Source: Tubulanus polymorphus (taxonomy: Eukaryota; Nemertea; Palaeonemertea; Tubulaniformes; Tubulanidae). Taken from it: a DNA stretch of 60,000 nucleotides. Positions 50,501 to 59,943 of this stretch are shown one piece after another. A model generated the notes under the pieces. It was not told the DNA's origin and did no database searches. It worked only from the letters and a program-made list of their open reading frames with translations. Within the stretch, counting starts at the first letter, position 1; each line of letters begins with the position of its first letter. The position numbers and the translations under genes are program-made. Location of the stretch: positions 1,614,001 through 1,674,000 of the forward strand of contig NC_134028.1 in NCBI RefSeq assembly GCF_964204645.1, given 5' to 3'.

Positions 50501-52725
50501 TTAGGTCATCAAAATACTAAGGTCAAGCAGATCAATAAAACTACGAGTCTCAAAATGAATTGAAAACATATGAATCAGTTTGAGATGATTTATAAATTCT
50601 AAGTTTATTCCATATTACGGTATTTTGCGATATGATACAATATCAATATATGTATATCTCGTACAATCTGCCTTATAGGCATACGTGTAATAATATATCT
50701 AATAGTTCAAATTTGGCCCTACGAAACGTGCCAAAACCTCCGCGGGTTTTAAAACACTTCTACGAATTTCAATAGGTAGCCTGACTAATACAGTATATAA
50801 ACACGACGACGCTAAGCCTTGCACTCGCTAACCTACTGTACTAGATTACAGTATACTACACTACTCTACAGAGAACTCTCTATAAAGCTAAGCGTCCATT
50901 CTTTTTCTACTTTCAGACTAAGAACGGAATTCAATGGGTTTATAGATCTGTAAAGCTCTCAATGTATTTGTGGCTATTGCGAGTGACCCGGTTTTTCTAT
51001 TTAGCCATACATTCCGGAAGCTAGATACGAATGCAACGTTGCTCTCCCCCTAAAAGGATGACTGACAACAACAACGCCGACGACGAATAATGCATTTTAA
51101 ACCGGCCTCTTTAGCGTTCATCTATAGCGGAGAGATTCTCGGCAGGTCCCCGTCGTACGGTGGGCTGTATGAGTGAAAATCGTCGAGGTTATATGATATT
51201 CCTGTAGTAAGCTACTACTTACTACACGATCAGTTCATATATAATCTTCTTCAGCAAGAAAAAATAGCGGCGTTAGTGAGAAATGGGAGATGGCGCGAAG
51301 AATCAACTTTTAGCTTTTACAGCCAGGGGAGAAACCCGACCAAACTATCGCTAAAGACTCCGTGATTACCTGTAATCATCTTTAATATGATTTTTCTCAT
51401 TGCTGAACGCAGTTGACCTGACCCCGACTGAGAGTTAGATTGATCGCGCAGCAGCACATGTGAACCAGTGCCAGTATCAGTCGTAGTCAATTTGATCTAC
51501 GAGTCGACGCAGCGACCAAACAGCGCGACCAAAACTGATGATCTCATAAAATATCTTTTCTACAACCGAAACCCCGACTGCGTATTACTGAACCCCAAAT
51601 ACCCCGGGTACCCTTAAATATTTACTATCATAAAGTTGAAATGCCAGGAGATGACTAGGTACAATAACGCAGAACAGGTTTATCTATAAACCTGAAAACT
51701 GGCAGATTACAATCTGTCGTATAGTGCCTTCGTGATACACGACAACATTGATGATTGAATACAAGCTTTCCTACCAATAATTGACCAACTGGGGGTAAAC
51801 CAACGATAACAGTGCAGAGATATACGTGTGGCAGCCATATTGAATAAACCATTCATTTCTGAGTGCGTTCAAACATTCTGGAAAAGTTCAGCTGTCAAAC
51901 GTAATGAGTAATTCAAATCATTACAACAGCCCATGCTGGACACTATCTATAGCAATAATGAAACATCTAACTAAGTTTTGATCTAACCAAGGAACAATTT
52001 GACTCAAAATCAGTTTACCCATCATTCAGGCTCAGATTCCAATGTCAACTGGGCCTAACACCTATAGGCTAGGCCCAGGTGACTTTTTCCTTACCAGACT
52101 TTGCCGGCAGACCTATAAACTTAAAGGCCTTGAGTAATAGCTGGAATGATATGTGATTACTTGGTATCGAGCTTCGGCCTGGGCATATAGGCCCTAACTA
52201 CTCAACATAATAGTATTGTTGTATCTAGGTTTCCATGGTTACAGGGATTTCCGATTAGAGAAGCAGCCCTAAAAGAACTTAACTCAGCCTCACCTAAACA
52301 GGTATAAGATCAGTCGACAGGTTTAACTTGGCAAGATTAAAACTTAGGCACCCAATGAATTTTGCATTTGATAACATATTTTGAGACACAATTTTACCTA
52401 CAGCCGGTCGGCGTGCAGGACTACGGGCTTTCTATTGATCGGGCGAATGCAGGGAAGTTCGATCTCATCAAACAAGCAAAAAGAGTTAAAAGAACTGCAA
52501 CTTCACAAGAAGTCGAAAAAGCTTACAGCGTTTAGTACTGTAGGGATAGGTGTAGACCTGTACTGTACACATCGTATAGGCCTGCGCCATACACACGCTA
52601 TTACTGACACAACCAACATAAAGAGTAGACAAAGCATATTAGAGGGGGATAGATATAGATCTAAGGGCAGTTCTAGGACTCGACTGTCGGCCTGGCGGTA
52701 GGATACGATAAGACGAAAAACTTAC
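47581..52725 (-). other. TCF/LEF intron 2, about 5.1 kb
   Basis: This intron runs from donor GTAAG at 52725 to acceptor TTACAG at 47581. It is AT-rich. Frames of about 90-106 codons at 48213-48491, 49244-49552 and 52381-52701 (plus strand, antisense to the gene) show no family motif and are most simply chance. I see no further coding exon or mobile element. Confidence 0.8.
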
Positions 52726-52804
52726 CATCTCGATTTACGTTCACAGTTCCCTCGTCCTTTTCCGAATAGCCCGGACCCTGCTGATGTATAGTCGAGGATT
52801 TCTC
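52726..52804 (-). CDS. TCF/LEF: TCF/LEF coding exon 2 (linker)
   Basis: This is a 79-bp exon with acceptor TTTTAG and donor ATG|GTAAG. It enters in phase 0 and leaves in phase 1. It reads EKSSTIHQQGPGYSEKD and ends VNVNRD plus the first base of a Gly codon. The sequence follows the beta-catenin-binding domain and resembles the acidic, low-complexity linker of other TCFs (KSS... then a charged stretch). Only 92 bp of intron separates it from exon 1. The exon is supported by consensus splice sites, by the open frame, and by perfect phase agreement with exon 1 and with exon 3, 5.1 kb away. The sequence itself is weakly conserved. Confidence 0.88.
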
Positions 52805-52896
52805 CTAAAACGACACGACGATTCAAACATGAGATCTAAATCTTACCGTCGCGATCCACTACATCAACACTCATCATCACATATAGCAGGCCCTAC

Positions 52897-53049
52897 CTCT
52901 TCGGTTTCGGTGACAAGTCCCAATTTATCCTCGGATAAATAGTTCTCCGATGAACGTTTTTCATCTTCGCCTTCGTCTTTGTAGACTTTGACCTCGTCGG
53001 TTGAAGCCAGATCGTCGCCTCCACCACCGCCGCTGCTCACATGCGGCAT
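52897..53049 (-). CDS. TCF/LEF: TCF/LEF (pangolin/TCF7L2-type) coding exon 1, beta-catenin-binding domain
   Basis: The first coding exon has 51 codons and starts MPHVSS, followed by [20 protein letters not shown] and then [10 protein letters not shown]. This is the TCF/LEF N-terminal beta-catenin-binding signature (vertebrate TCF7L2 has the same GGGGDDL...DE...KDEGE...SSEN pattern). The product recruits beta-catenin to Wnt target genes in the nucleus. The start is the ATG at 53049, with A at -3. It is the only ATG in the frame after an in-frame TAA at 53071-53073. The exon ends at 52897 after ACC GAA GAG, with donor GTAGGG and phase 0. Read-through meets a stop 11 codons later, so the splice is needed. 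The identification is seen directly by motif; which TCF paralogue it is cannot be told, and most invertebrates have one. Confidence 0.95.
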
Positions 53050-53052
53050 TAT

Positions 53053-53060
53053 TGACGTCA
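53053..53060. promoter_or_regulatory. CRE palindrome TGACGTCA
   Basis: A perfect 8-bp cAMP-response element lies 4-11 bp upstream of the TCF start codon, within the probable 5' UTR. The motif match is exact; function is inferred. Confidence 0.35.
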
Positions 53061-53125
53061 AAGAACGTCTTTAACAACAGTAGAATTCTCGCTGCAAGTA
53101 CGGATGAACACGTTTTATCATCGTA

Positions 53126-53132
53126 GCCGCCA
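53126..53132 (+). promoter_or_regulatory. Helper-site match GCCGCCA near TCF motifs
   Basis: This matches the GCCGCCR Helper element bound by the C-clamp of invertebrate TCFs. It lies 23 bp from a TCF core at 53155-53161. It overlaps the complement of an upstream ATGGCGGC, so it could equally be a YY1/uORF signature. Confidence 0.35.
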
Positions 53133-53271
53133 TGAAAATGTCCCCGCTGTCGAAATCAAAGCCAGGAGGAAGCCATTGCTCTCCGGGGCAAGCGAACGGC
53201 CAATCACAGAAGCCGTTACAAACGCGCCTCGGTTGCGCGCTGTCCCTATTATTATTCAAAGTAAACGCCGA

Positions 53272-53281
53272 ACATCAAAGG
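53272..53281 (-). promoter_or_regulatory. TCF-type binding site in the TCF promoter
   Basis: The plus strand reads ACATCAAAGG, that is CCTTTGATGT on the gene strand, a full match to the TCF/LEF HMG consensus SCTTTGATS at its core. It lies about 225 bp upstream of the ATG. A second core (ATCAAAGCC) is at 53155-53163. Confidence 0.45.
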
Positions 53282-53400
53282 ACAAAGCGCCGTTTGATTG
53301 ACAGGCGGTGGAGTATTGTCACGTCAATCATCAATCCGATCATTGGTGGTCGTGGCCGATACTGATGAACGAACGCCGCCTACTTTACTGCAAAAAGTAT

Positions 53401-54107
53401 ACAAAAATACTGAAAAATGTGAAAATCTGCCATTGCGCGTCCTCTAGCGGCCAGTAGCGGCCATAATGATTCACAATACGTATGATAATATTACTATTAA
53501 TATAAGATAACTGATAGATGCTATTTATCCATCTATTTCAGGGAGGTGGCTCTCCATGGTTATCTGTAAACTAAGGCGCGATTTTGATCGTTCTTTTTTC
53601 AATGTTTCTGTATATATATTTATACCATGTTGAATTTTATGCAAAGGTGCAAATAAATTGTTGTATTATTTGTGTTTTTATCTTATTCACTGTCTATGGA
53701 TGTGACCACGGCGCCATCGATGCGACGGGTTTGATTAACTTACATTTCATAATCTAAGCCCGAGGAGGGCACACGGAACGTCGTTCAACCAAACGTGGAT
53801 ATTCTATAGCCAAATGAACTTATTTGAATTATTTATTGAAACAATAAATTATAAGCCGCAGAACCATTCGTTCGCGTTGCTTTGCCTTTATTCCGCCAGA
53901 TGGCACCCGAGGAATGAATGACACGAGCTTTACGCCAGCAAGACGAATGTAAGACGACCGCGCGTCGCACCACCACAGGCCTTATATACTTTAACTGTTA
54001 CACAGGCCCGTACCCAGGGGGTAGCGTTGTGCAACAGCATCTCCAAGCAAGATCCCGAGTTCCGCTATTTTTGTCAAAGATAATTCATTAGATTACATTA
54101 ACGGGTG
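53401..54107. other. Intergenic, TCF-side
   Basis: I see no coding sequence. A plus-strand AATAAA at 53651 is followed by T/GT-rich sequence and looks like a poly(A) site, but I see no upstream coding exon on that strand. The region is otherwise unremarkable. Confidence 0.5.
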
Positions 54108-54310
54108 CATTTGTGGCTTAAAATGGGGTCCCAAAATTAACTTTTTTTTTCATATTACATGTAATTTGTAATAAAGTCCCTGGCTTCATTTAGCCTTATT
54201 TAGCATAGGCCTAAACTCAATTCATTATACAGGCATACATCAAATAGCCTATGCATGTATGTTTATAGGCCTAATAAACAGTAACTTTCTGAAGAGAAAT
54301 GAAAGGTTTT

Positions 54311-54473
54311 GCGCAAATCTGTAATTCAATGTAATTCACTGTAATCGAGGTGTGATAAGCTGTAATAGCTGTAATAGCCAGATAAAACCAGTAATATTTG
54401 GCATAAATCTGTAATTAAATGTAATTCGCTGTAATTAGGGTGTAATAAGCTGTAATGACTGTAATAACAGGTT
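54311..54473 (-). repeat. Two inverted copies of the 91-bp unit
   Basis: Two units run in the opposite orientation to the main array. They read CTGTAATTCAATGTAATTC then AATAAGCTGTAATGACTGTA, that is, the complement of the units that follow. The orientation switch is at about 54474-54480. Confidence 0.8.
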
Positions 54474-54476
54474 TTA

Positions 54477-56105
54477 CAGGTTGCCGGTTTTATCTGGTTA
54501 TTACAGCTATTACAGCTTATTACTCTTTAATTACAGCGAATTACATTGAATTACAGATTTATGCCAAATATTACAAGGTTTTATCTGGTTATTACAACTA
54601 TTACAGCTTATTACACTTTAATTACAGCGAATTACATTGAATTACAGATTTATGTCAAATATTACTAGGTTTTATCTGGTTGTTACAGCTGTTACAGCTT
54701 ATTACACTTCGATTACAGTGAATTACATTGAATTACAGATTTATGCCAAATATTACTAGGTTTTATCTGGTTATTACAGCTATTACAGCTTATTACACAT
54801 TAATTACAGTGAATTACATTGAATTACAAATTTATGCCAAATATTACGTATGTTTTATCTGGTTATTACAGCTATTACAGCTTTTTACACTTTAATTACA
54901 GCGAATTACATTGAATTACAAATTTATGCCAAATATTACGTATGTTTTATCTGGTTATTACAACTATTACAGCTTATTACACCTCGATTAAAGCGAATTA
55001 CATTGAATTACAGATTTAAGCCAAATATTACTAGATTTTATCTGGTTATTACAGCTATTACAGCTTATTACACTTTAATTACAGCGAATTACATTGAATT
55101 ACAAATTTAAGCCAAATATTACGTATGTTTTATCTGGTTATTACAACTATTACAGCTTATTACACCTCGATAACAGCGAATTACATTGAATTACAGATTT
55201 AAGCCAAATATTACTAGGTTTTATCTGGTTATTACAGCTTATTACACTTTAATTACAGCGAATTACATTGAATTACAGATTTATGCCAAATATTACGTAT
55301 GTTTTATCTGGTTATTACAACTATTACAGCTTATTACACTTTAATTACAGCGAATTACATTGAATTACAGATTTATGCCAAATACTACTAGGTTTTATCT
55401 GGTTATTACAGCTGTTACAGCTTATTACACCTCGATTACAGCGAATTACAGATTTATGCCAAATATTACTAGGTTTTATCTGGTTATTACAACTATTACA
55501 GCTTATTACACTTTAATTACAGCGAATTACATTGAATTACAGATTTATGCCAAATATTACTAGGTTTTATCTGGTTATTACAGCTGTTACAGCTTATTAC
55601 ACCACGATTACAGCGAATTACATTGAATTACAGATTTATGCCAAATATTACTAGGTTTTATCTGGTTATTACAGCTGTTACAGCTTATTACACCTCGATT
55701 ACAGTGAATTACATTGAATTACAGATTTATGCCAAATATTACTATGTTTTATCTGGTTATTACAGCTATTACAGCTTATTACACCTCGATTACAGCGAAT
55801 TACATTGAATTACAGATTTATGCCAAATATTACTAGGTTTTATCTGGTTATTACAGCTTATTACACTTTAATTACAGCGAATTACATTGAATTACAGATT
55901 TATGCCAAATATTACGTATTTTTTATATGGTTATTACAGCAATTACAGCTTATTACACTTTAATTACAGCGAATTACATTGAATTAAAGATTTATGCCAA
56001 ATATTACGTATGTTTTATATGGTTATTACAGCTATTACAGCTTATTACACTTTAATTACAGCGAATTACATTGAATTAAAGATTTATGCCAAAAATTACT
56101 AGGTA
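54477..56105 (+). repeat. 91-bp tandem array, about 18 copies
   Basis: The direct tandem repeat has a period of 91 bp, measured between successive GGTTTTATCTGG motifs (54486, 54577, 54668). Each unit is itself built on repeated ATTACA/ATTACAGC words (TTATTACAGCTATTACAGC, GCGAATTACATTGAATTACA). Several copies carry short internal deletions. The array forms the interior of the foldback-like transposon. Confidence 0.9.
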
Positions 56106-56291
56106 GTTTACATCAAGATCTTTATGTATTTTTGATATCATGTATATAGGGCTATATCATGAATTGAGTTTAGGCCTATGCATTGCGTATATCTGAGGCT
56201 AAATGAAGCCAGGGACTTTATTACAAATTACATGTAATATGGAAAAAAAGTTAATTTTGGGACCCCATTTTGAGCCTTATATAAACGGGTG

Positions 56292-57429
56292 ACGGGTTTA
56301 GGTTGTCGCGAAATATCCTCTTTCTCTTGGACGGAAATGCATCTAAAACGCTTCCAATTTTCAGGATTTTGGGCAAGACCCCCAAACCACACTCAGGGGC
56401 TTCTATGCCGGCAAATAAGTTCACCCTTATCGAAATACGCATCCATCCTAAATAGAGACCGCCCATTGGCCTGACCAACTTAACCATAGCAAACGTACAA
56501 GGTAGTCCATCGAATTTGTTTTGATTCAGCTGAACACGGGCGTTTTTGTTATGTGCAATGTAATATCCGATTAACACGATGCGACCTTATTGATCACAGA
56601 TACAAAACATCGAAAACATGTTGACAACAACAAGGAGTCCAGTCAGTGACATCATGTCCACTCTTGGTGAAATGCTTGCAATCTAATAATCCCAATATTC
56701 GCCAAGTGGCCTAAAATGATTTGTCACATTTACATTGCCAAAAAAATGTTTTTCCAACAACGATATTGCATAATCTTTTAGAATATCTTAAATTTCTATA
56801 ATCATGAGTTTTAGTAAATTTGAATCTTTTTGAAAAAACGAAACCTTACATTTCTACATAATTTTAGCCTTTCTTATCATAACAACATCGATCTACCATT
56901 GCTATCATTATTATCATCTAAAACTGATACAACCCCTTATTACAGAAGGCGCAATTCATAATATAGAAAAAGAAAATTGCAATCAAACGGTGTATTTCGA
57001 AATAAAATTACGCAGTTTAAAACCAGTAATACAGGAAGTAGATGGTATGCTTATCTGAAAATATGAATCAAGCGCGAAATGAAGGCAACCCTGGAAGTAT
57101 CCTCCGTCGAGATGGAAGTGTCAACAAAAGCGCCACATTTCTTTTTTTCGCGGAAATAATACAATAGCTTTCGTGGAAACCTAGGGTCGCCCTAAATATC
57201 AGCTAATGAAATACGAACATCCGCATTATCTGAAAGGGGGAACTACAGAAAAAGATTACTTTTCCCCGGAAATTCTGAGAGGATGTGCCCTCGTCAGAGA
57301 TTGACGCTATTCAGCCCTCGCGGAGTATTACCGCATTCGTCACTGTTTTCTCTCATTTGCGTCAACAGTCGAACGAACGGCACTCGGTTCGTTCAGTTTT
57401 ATACCTGTCGATGTATTGTAACGGCGGAA
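56292..57429. other. Intergenic, SYT17-side
   Basis: I see no supported gene. Frames at 56251-56577 and 56289-56474 overlap each other on opposite strands and carry no motif. The region runs into the SYT17 promoter. Confidence 0.5.
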
Positions 57430-57529
57430 ACGATGTTGATTGGTGATACGGCCACCGTCGCTGGCAATATACTGTAACCATGGTAACAGTTTGCGCTTCA
57501 TTTCAGCTCGGTTAGGCGCATTGTCGCGT
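57430..57529 (+). promoter_or_regulatory. SYT17 candidate proximal promoter (inverted CCAAT box and X-box)
   Basis: An ATTGG (inverted CCAAT, NF-Y type) is at 57438-57442. A perfect RFX X-box palindrome GTAACCATGGTAAC at 57474-57487 ends 43 bp before the candidate ATG. The combination is typical of a TATA-less animal promoter. The location fits the first exon predicted just downstream. The transcription start is not visible. Confidence 0.5.
57474..57487. promoter_or_regulatory. RFX X-box, perfect palindrome
   Basis: GTAACC-AT-GGTAAC fits the GTNRCC(0-3N)RGYAAC X-box consensus at every position and is fully self-complementary. RFX factors drive ciliary and sensory-neuron genes. Function here is inferred from motif and position. 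Confidence 0.5.
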
Positions 57530-57598
57530 ATGAGTCTCATACAAGCAGTGGTCGGCAAAATTCAGGTACGCTTCGGTTCGGCTTCTCTTGAAAACAAG
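57530..57598 (+). CDS. SYT17: SYT17 candidate first coding exon
   Basis: An ATG at 57530 opens MSLIQAVVGKIQ, reminiscent of the MAYIQ start of vertebrate B/K protein. Two donors lie in the same phase 0: CAG|GTACGC after 57565 and AAG|GTATGT after 57598, 33 bp apart. Either can join the C2A exon at 58959 in frame, giving N-termini that differ by 11 codons (VRFGSASLENK). The ATG is the first in its frame after the upstream stop, but its -3 base is C, a weak context. This reading conflicts with inclusion of the 58642-58722 exon, which would bring an early stop. If that exon is used, this one is 5' UTR. Position, promoter motifs and phase support it; transcript evidence is lacking. Confidence 0.45.
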
Positions 57599-57771
57599 GT
57601 ATGTGCAAGTTCATTTCTTATAAAGTTTCGGGATTTTTTCCTGATGAAATGAAGTTTTCTATATTCGATCTTGATAATCTAATCACTAAATCGTTTGGCT
57701 AAACGTTTCATTGCATACTTCGTATTTTTGGACCCTCGATATCTGTTTGCTTGTTGCATTAATACGTACAT

Positions 57772-57849
57772 AGCTTTATCATGTCAGGCTTCACCTTGAG
57801 CTGAAATGAAGTTCATTTCAGCTCAAGGCGACGCCTGACATGATAAGCT
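57772..57849. repeat. Near-perfect palindrome, 39-bp arms
   Basis: The arms 57772-57810 and 57812-57849 are inverted copies around a single base. They differ by one unpaired T and a 4-bp mismatch block (TTCA versus CGAC). Words include TATCATGTCAGGC and CCTTGAGCTGAAATGAA. The palindrome lies in the SYT17 5' intron. Confidence 0.9.
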
Positions 57850-58641
57850 GAAGACGCATCTAATGCAATGTAATTTAGCGTGATCTTTGGGGGTTATCAA
57901 GACAAGGTCTTTAAGCTCGACATAAGCTATATAGCCATTTCAAAGCAAAACTTGAATTTGGATTCATACAGCATTGGTGTATTCAGAAGTTTTTAGTATT
58001 TTCTCTGCAATGTTTGAATTAACATTTTTCTGCATAAGAACGGTGTCTATGAATAGGGTCATTATCTAGGTATACATGTCTAGTGTCAGGGTTATCAAAT
58101 AAAGAAACATCAACACCTGCGATTGTCAATGCTGTCTCCAGATTATCGACGATTATCGCTGAAAAGTCGAATATTCAATAAATACAATGCATTCATTTGC
58201 ATAGAAAGGCATCTACGGTTTCAGCTTCCGGTGTAGATACGTGCAGGCCTAGATAGCACTGATGGGGGTATATGGCTAATTGGGAAACGATGTTAGACGA
58301 ACCCAGTGGCACGAGCTCCTCTGCGGCAGAGGCAATCAAAACCTGGCCGCCGGTATGAAGGCATAAAGCTGATAGATTATTTCCTCTGCATTTGGTTTGT
58401 TATCACTTCTTTTCGCAATCAAGAACAATTGCTATTATTTCGATTTATGTATTTTTGCCCACTAGCATTCGATGGCTACCCATAAGTATAAATGTATTGT
58501 TATATTTTGGTTGCTCTGCCTCTTTGACACCCACACACGTTGCCGTGCATTTATAGCACCCCAACAGGTTGTAAGATGAGAGGCCTAACCGTCAGGTGCA
58601 GTGAGGTTGTCACTTGATCAATTTAATTCATCTATTTTCAG

Positions 58642-58722
58642 AATCCGCCACGGGCAATGAAAGCACTTAACTAAATTTAGTCTAAAAAGATTAGTTCTAA
58701 AATGTCAAAATACACAACGAAG
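58642..58722 (+). CDS. SYT17: SYT17 candidate alternative start exon (MSKYTTK)
   Basis: This 81-bp segment sits between a strong acceptor (CTATTTTCAG) and a strong donor (ACGAAG|GTAAGC). It carries ATG at 58702 in a good context (AAAATGT). The seven codons MSKYTTK end in phase 0 and join the C2A exon at 58959 in frame. Upstream in the exon is a 5-codon frame (ATG AAA GCA CTT AAC TAA). It could be the normal start exon, with the exon at 57530-57598 as leader, or an alternative. Coding part if used: 58702-58722. Confidence 0.4.
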
Positions 58723-58958
58723 GTAAGCAAATGTCAATCAATGAAAAGTTCGCTAAAGTAAAGGTGGAAACTGAGTTAATCCGAGATCTAAAAAAGTTAA
58801 AGCTTTTTCACGAATTAATTTTCAAGGAAATGCATCGACGGCATTGCTCAAAACGGGCCACAAATAAATGAATATCAGTCAAAGGCGGAAATTTAATCTC
58901 ACAAATCTATTAGATTTAATGTAAAACTGTGATTATGTTCATCGTCACCGTTTTGCAG

Positions 58959-59816
58959 ATCTACGACGTCTCACACAAGATATTAGAGATAATCTGTTGC
59001 CGAAATGGCTGCTGTGACACGTGGTTCGAACCGGACAAAAAGAAACAAGTCATTCAGAAAAAAGATATCGAATATCAGTTTCGAGAACCGGAAAGCATTC
59101 GTCTAAACTCTGATTCGGAAAGCGTGAAGAGTCTCAGCATTGGTCGAGATCGTTTAGACTCGGACAATTCGGCTATTGACTCGATTTGTTCGACGTCTTC
59201 ACTGGAAGGACGTCGTGCGGGTACAACCCCGGTCATCGATATGAAACCGATTGAATTCTGGACGGCTAATCGCGAGACTGTCCAGCCCCGAACCCCCAGA
59301 CGTCGTCTAGCCAGTGAGCAGGACATCGATGTGTCCGAGTTCAGACCGGATCTCTATTCCAACGATAGTTTCCAAGACGAATGTTTGACCGACGAAGAGA
59401 AATTAGCTCGATTCAAACTGGGCCAAGTTCATTTCAGTTTACAATACGAAATACCCTCGAAAACTCTGATAGTGAAAGTGATCGAGGCACGTGACTTACC
59501 GCCGCCGTATTGTTTAGATCGTAATAGACACGATATGGCTCACAGCAACCCGTATGCAAAGGTGGCCCTGTTGCCCGACCAGAAAAACTCCTATCAGACA
59601 TCAGTGCAGAGAAAAACACAGTGCCCGGTCTGGGGAGAAATGTTCTCGTTCGAACTACCGTATAAAGAGGCACAGCGTCGAACCCTGGAGATCATAATCA
59701 AAGACTTCGATAAATTTAGCCGCCATTGCGTCATCGGCCAAATCCACCTTCCCCTAGAAAATGTCAATATCATTAAAGGGAGGCACATGTGGAAACCTTT
59801 GATGCCATCGACGAAG
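58959..59816 (+). CDS. SYT17: Synaptotagmin-17 (B/K protein) exon: Cys cluster, linker and C2A domain
   Basis: This 286-codon exon has acceptor TTTTGCAG and donor ACGAAG|GTAGGC, phase 0 at both ends. In order it encodes the cysteine cluster IICCRNGCCDTWF (from about 58989), a Ser-rich linker, TSSLEGRRAGTTPVIDMKPI, LTDEEKLARFKLGQVHFS, and a complete C2A domain (about 59418-59800). The C2A domain includes VIEARDLPPP, HDMAHSNPYAKVALLPDQKN and DFDKFSRHCVIGQIHLPL. These match vertebrate SYT17 (SSLESRR..PLIDIKPIEF, DMAHSNPYVK.CLLPDQKNS, DFDKFSRHCVIG) almost word for word. SYT17 is an atypical synaptotagmin without a transmembrane segment; its N-terminal cysteines are thought to be acylated and it acts in membrane traffic and neurite growth. 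SNPY replaces the usual SDPY and Cys replaces an Asp in loop 3, as in vertebrates, so strong Ca2+ binding by C2A is unlikely. C2B lies beyond the window. Confidence 0.95.
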
Positions 59817-59943
59817 GTAGGCATTATTTTAAATGTTCTCAAAATATATAATTAATTTTCTTATCAATAATATTACTAATTTGTGACGATCAATGAATAA
59901 ATTTCAAATTTTGAGAAATATTTGTTCACATATTCCACGTAAA

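Larger units (their letters stand above)
53050..53400 (-). promoter_or_regulatory. TCF/LEF 5' UTR and proximal promoter region
   Basis: This is the sequence just upstream of the TCF ATG, richer in CpG than the surrounding intron. It holds a full CRE palindrome (53053-53060), two TCF-type motifs (53155-53161, 53272-53281), a GCCGCCA element (53126-53132) and CCAAT-type motifs at about 53200 and 53343. An upstream ATG (GCGGC context, complement of about 53131) opens a short frame that stops at 53071, 22 bases before the main ATG, so the UTR may carry a uORF. The transcription start is not visible and the limits are nominal. Confidence 0.5.
54108..56283. mobile_element. Foldback-like non-autonomous DNA transposon with internal 91-bp arrays
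   Basis: Long imperfect terminal inverted repeats lie at about 54108-54250 and 56145-56283. They share GGGGTCCCAAAATTAAC, CATGTAATTTGTAATAAAG and TAGGCCTAAACTCAATTCAT in the same order and mirrored. The 8-bp direct repeat AACGGGTG flanks both ends (54100-54107 and 56284-56291), a size typical of hAT elements. The interior is filled by a 91-bp tandem repeat, with no transposase frame. Frames reading through the array (such as ...YYSLITANYIELQIYAK...) are repeat artefacts. The superfamily is uncertain: hAT-like by duplication length only. Confidence 0.75.
57599..58958 (+). other. SYT17 5' intron region
   Basis: This is intron DNA between the candidate first exon and the C2A exon, interrupted by the candidate exon at 58642-58722. 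It contains a near-perfect 39-bp-arm palindrome at 57772-57849. I see nothing else. Confidence 0.6.

Noticed and set aside
52381-52701. 106-codon plus-strand frame in TCF intron 2
   Set aside because: Antisense, no motif, and close to the length expected for the longest chance frames in 60 kb.
54455-55808. Plus-strand frames with repeated YYSLITANYIELQIYAKYY
   Set aside because: Produced by the 91-bp repeat inside the foldback-like transposon; each frame breaks after one to three units.
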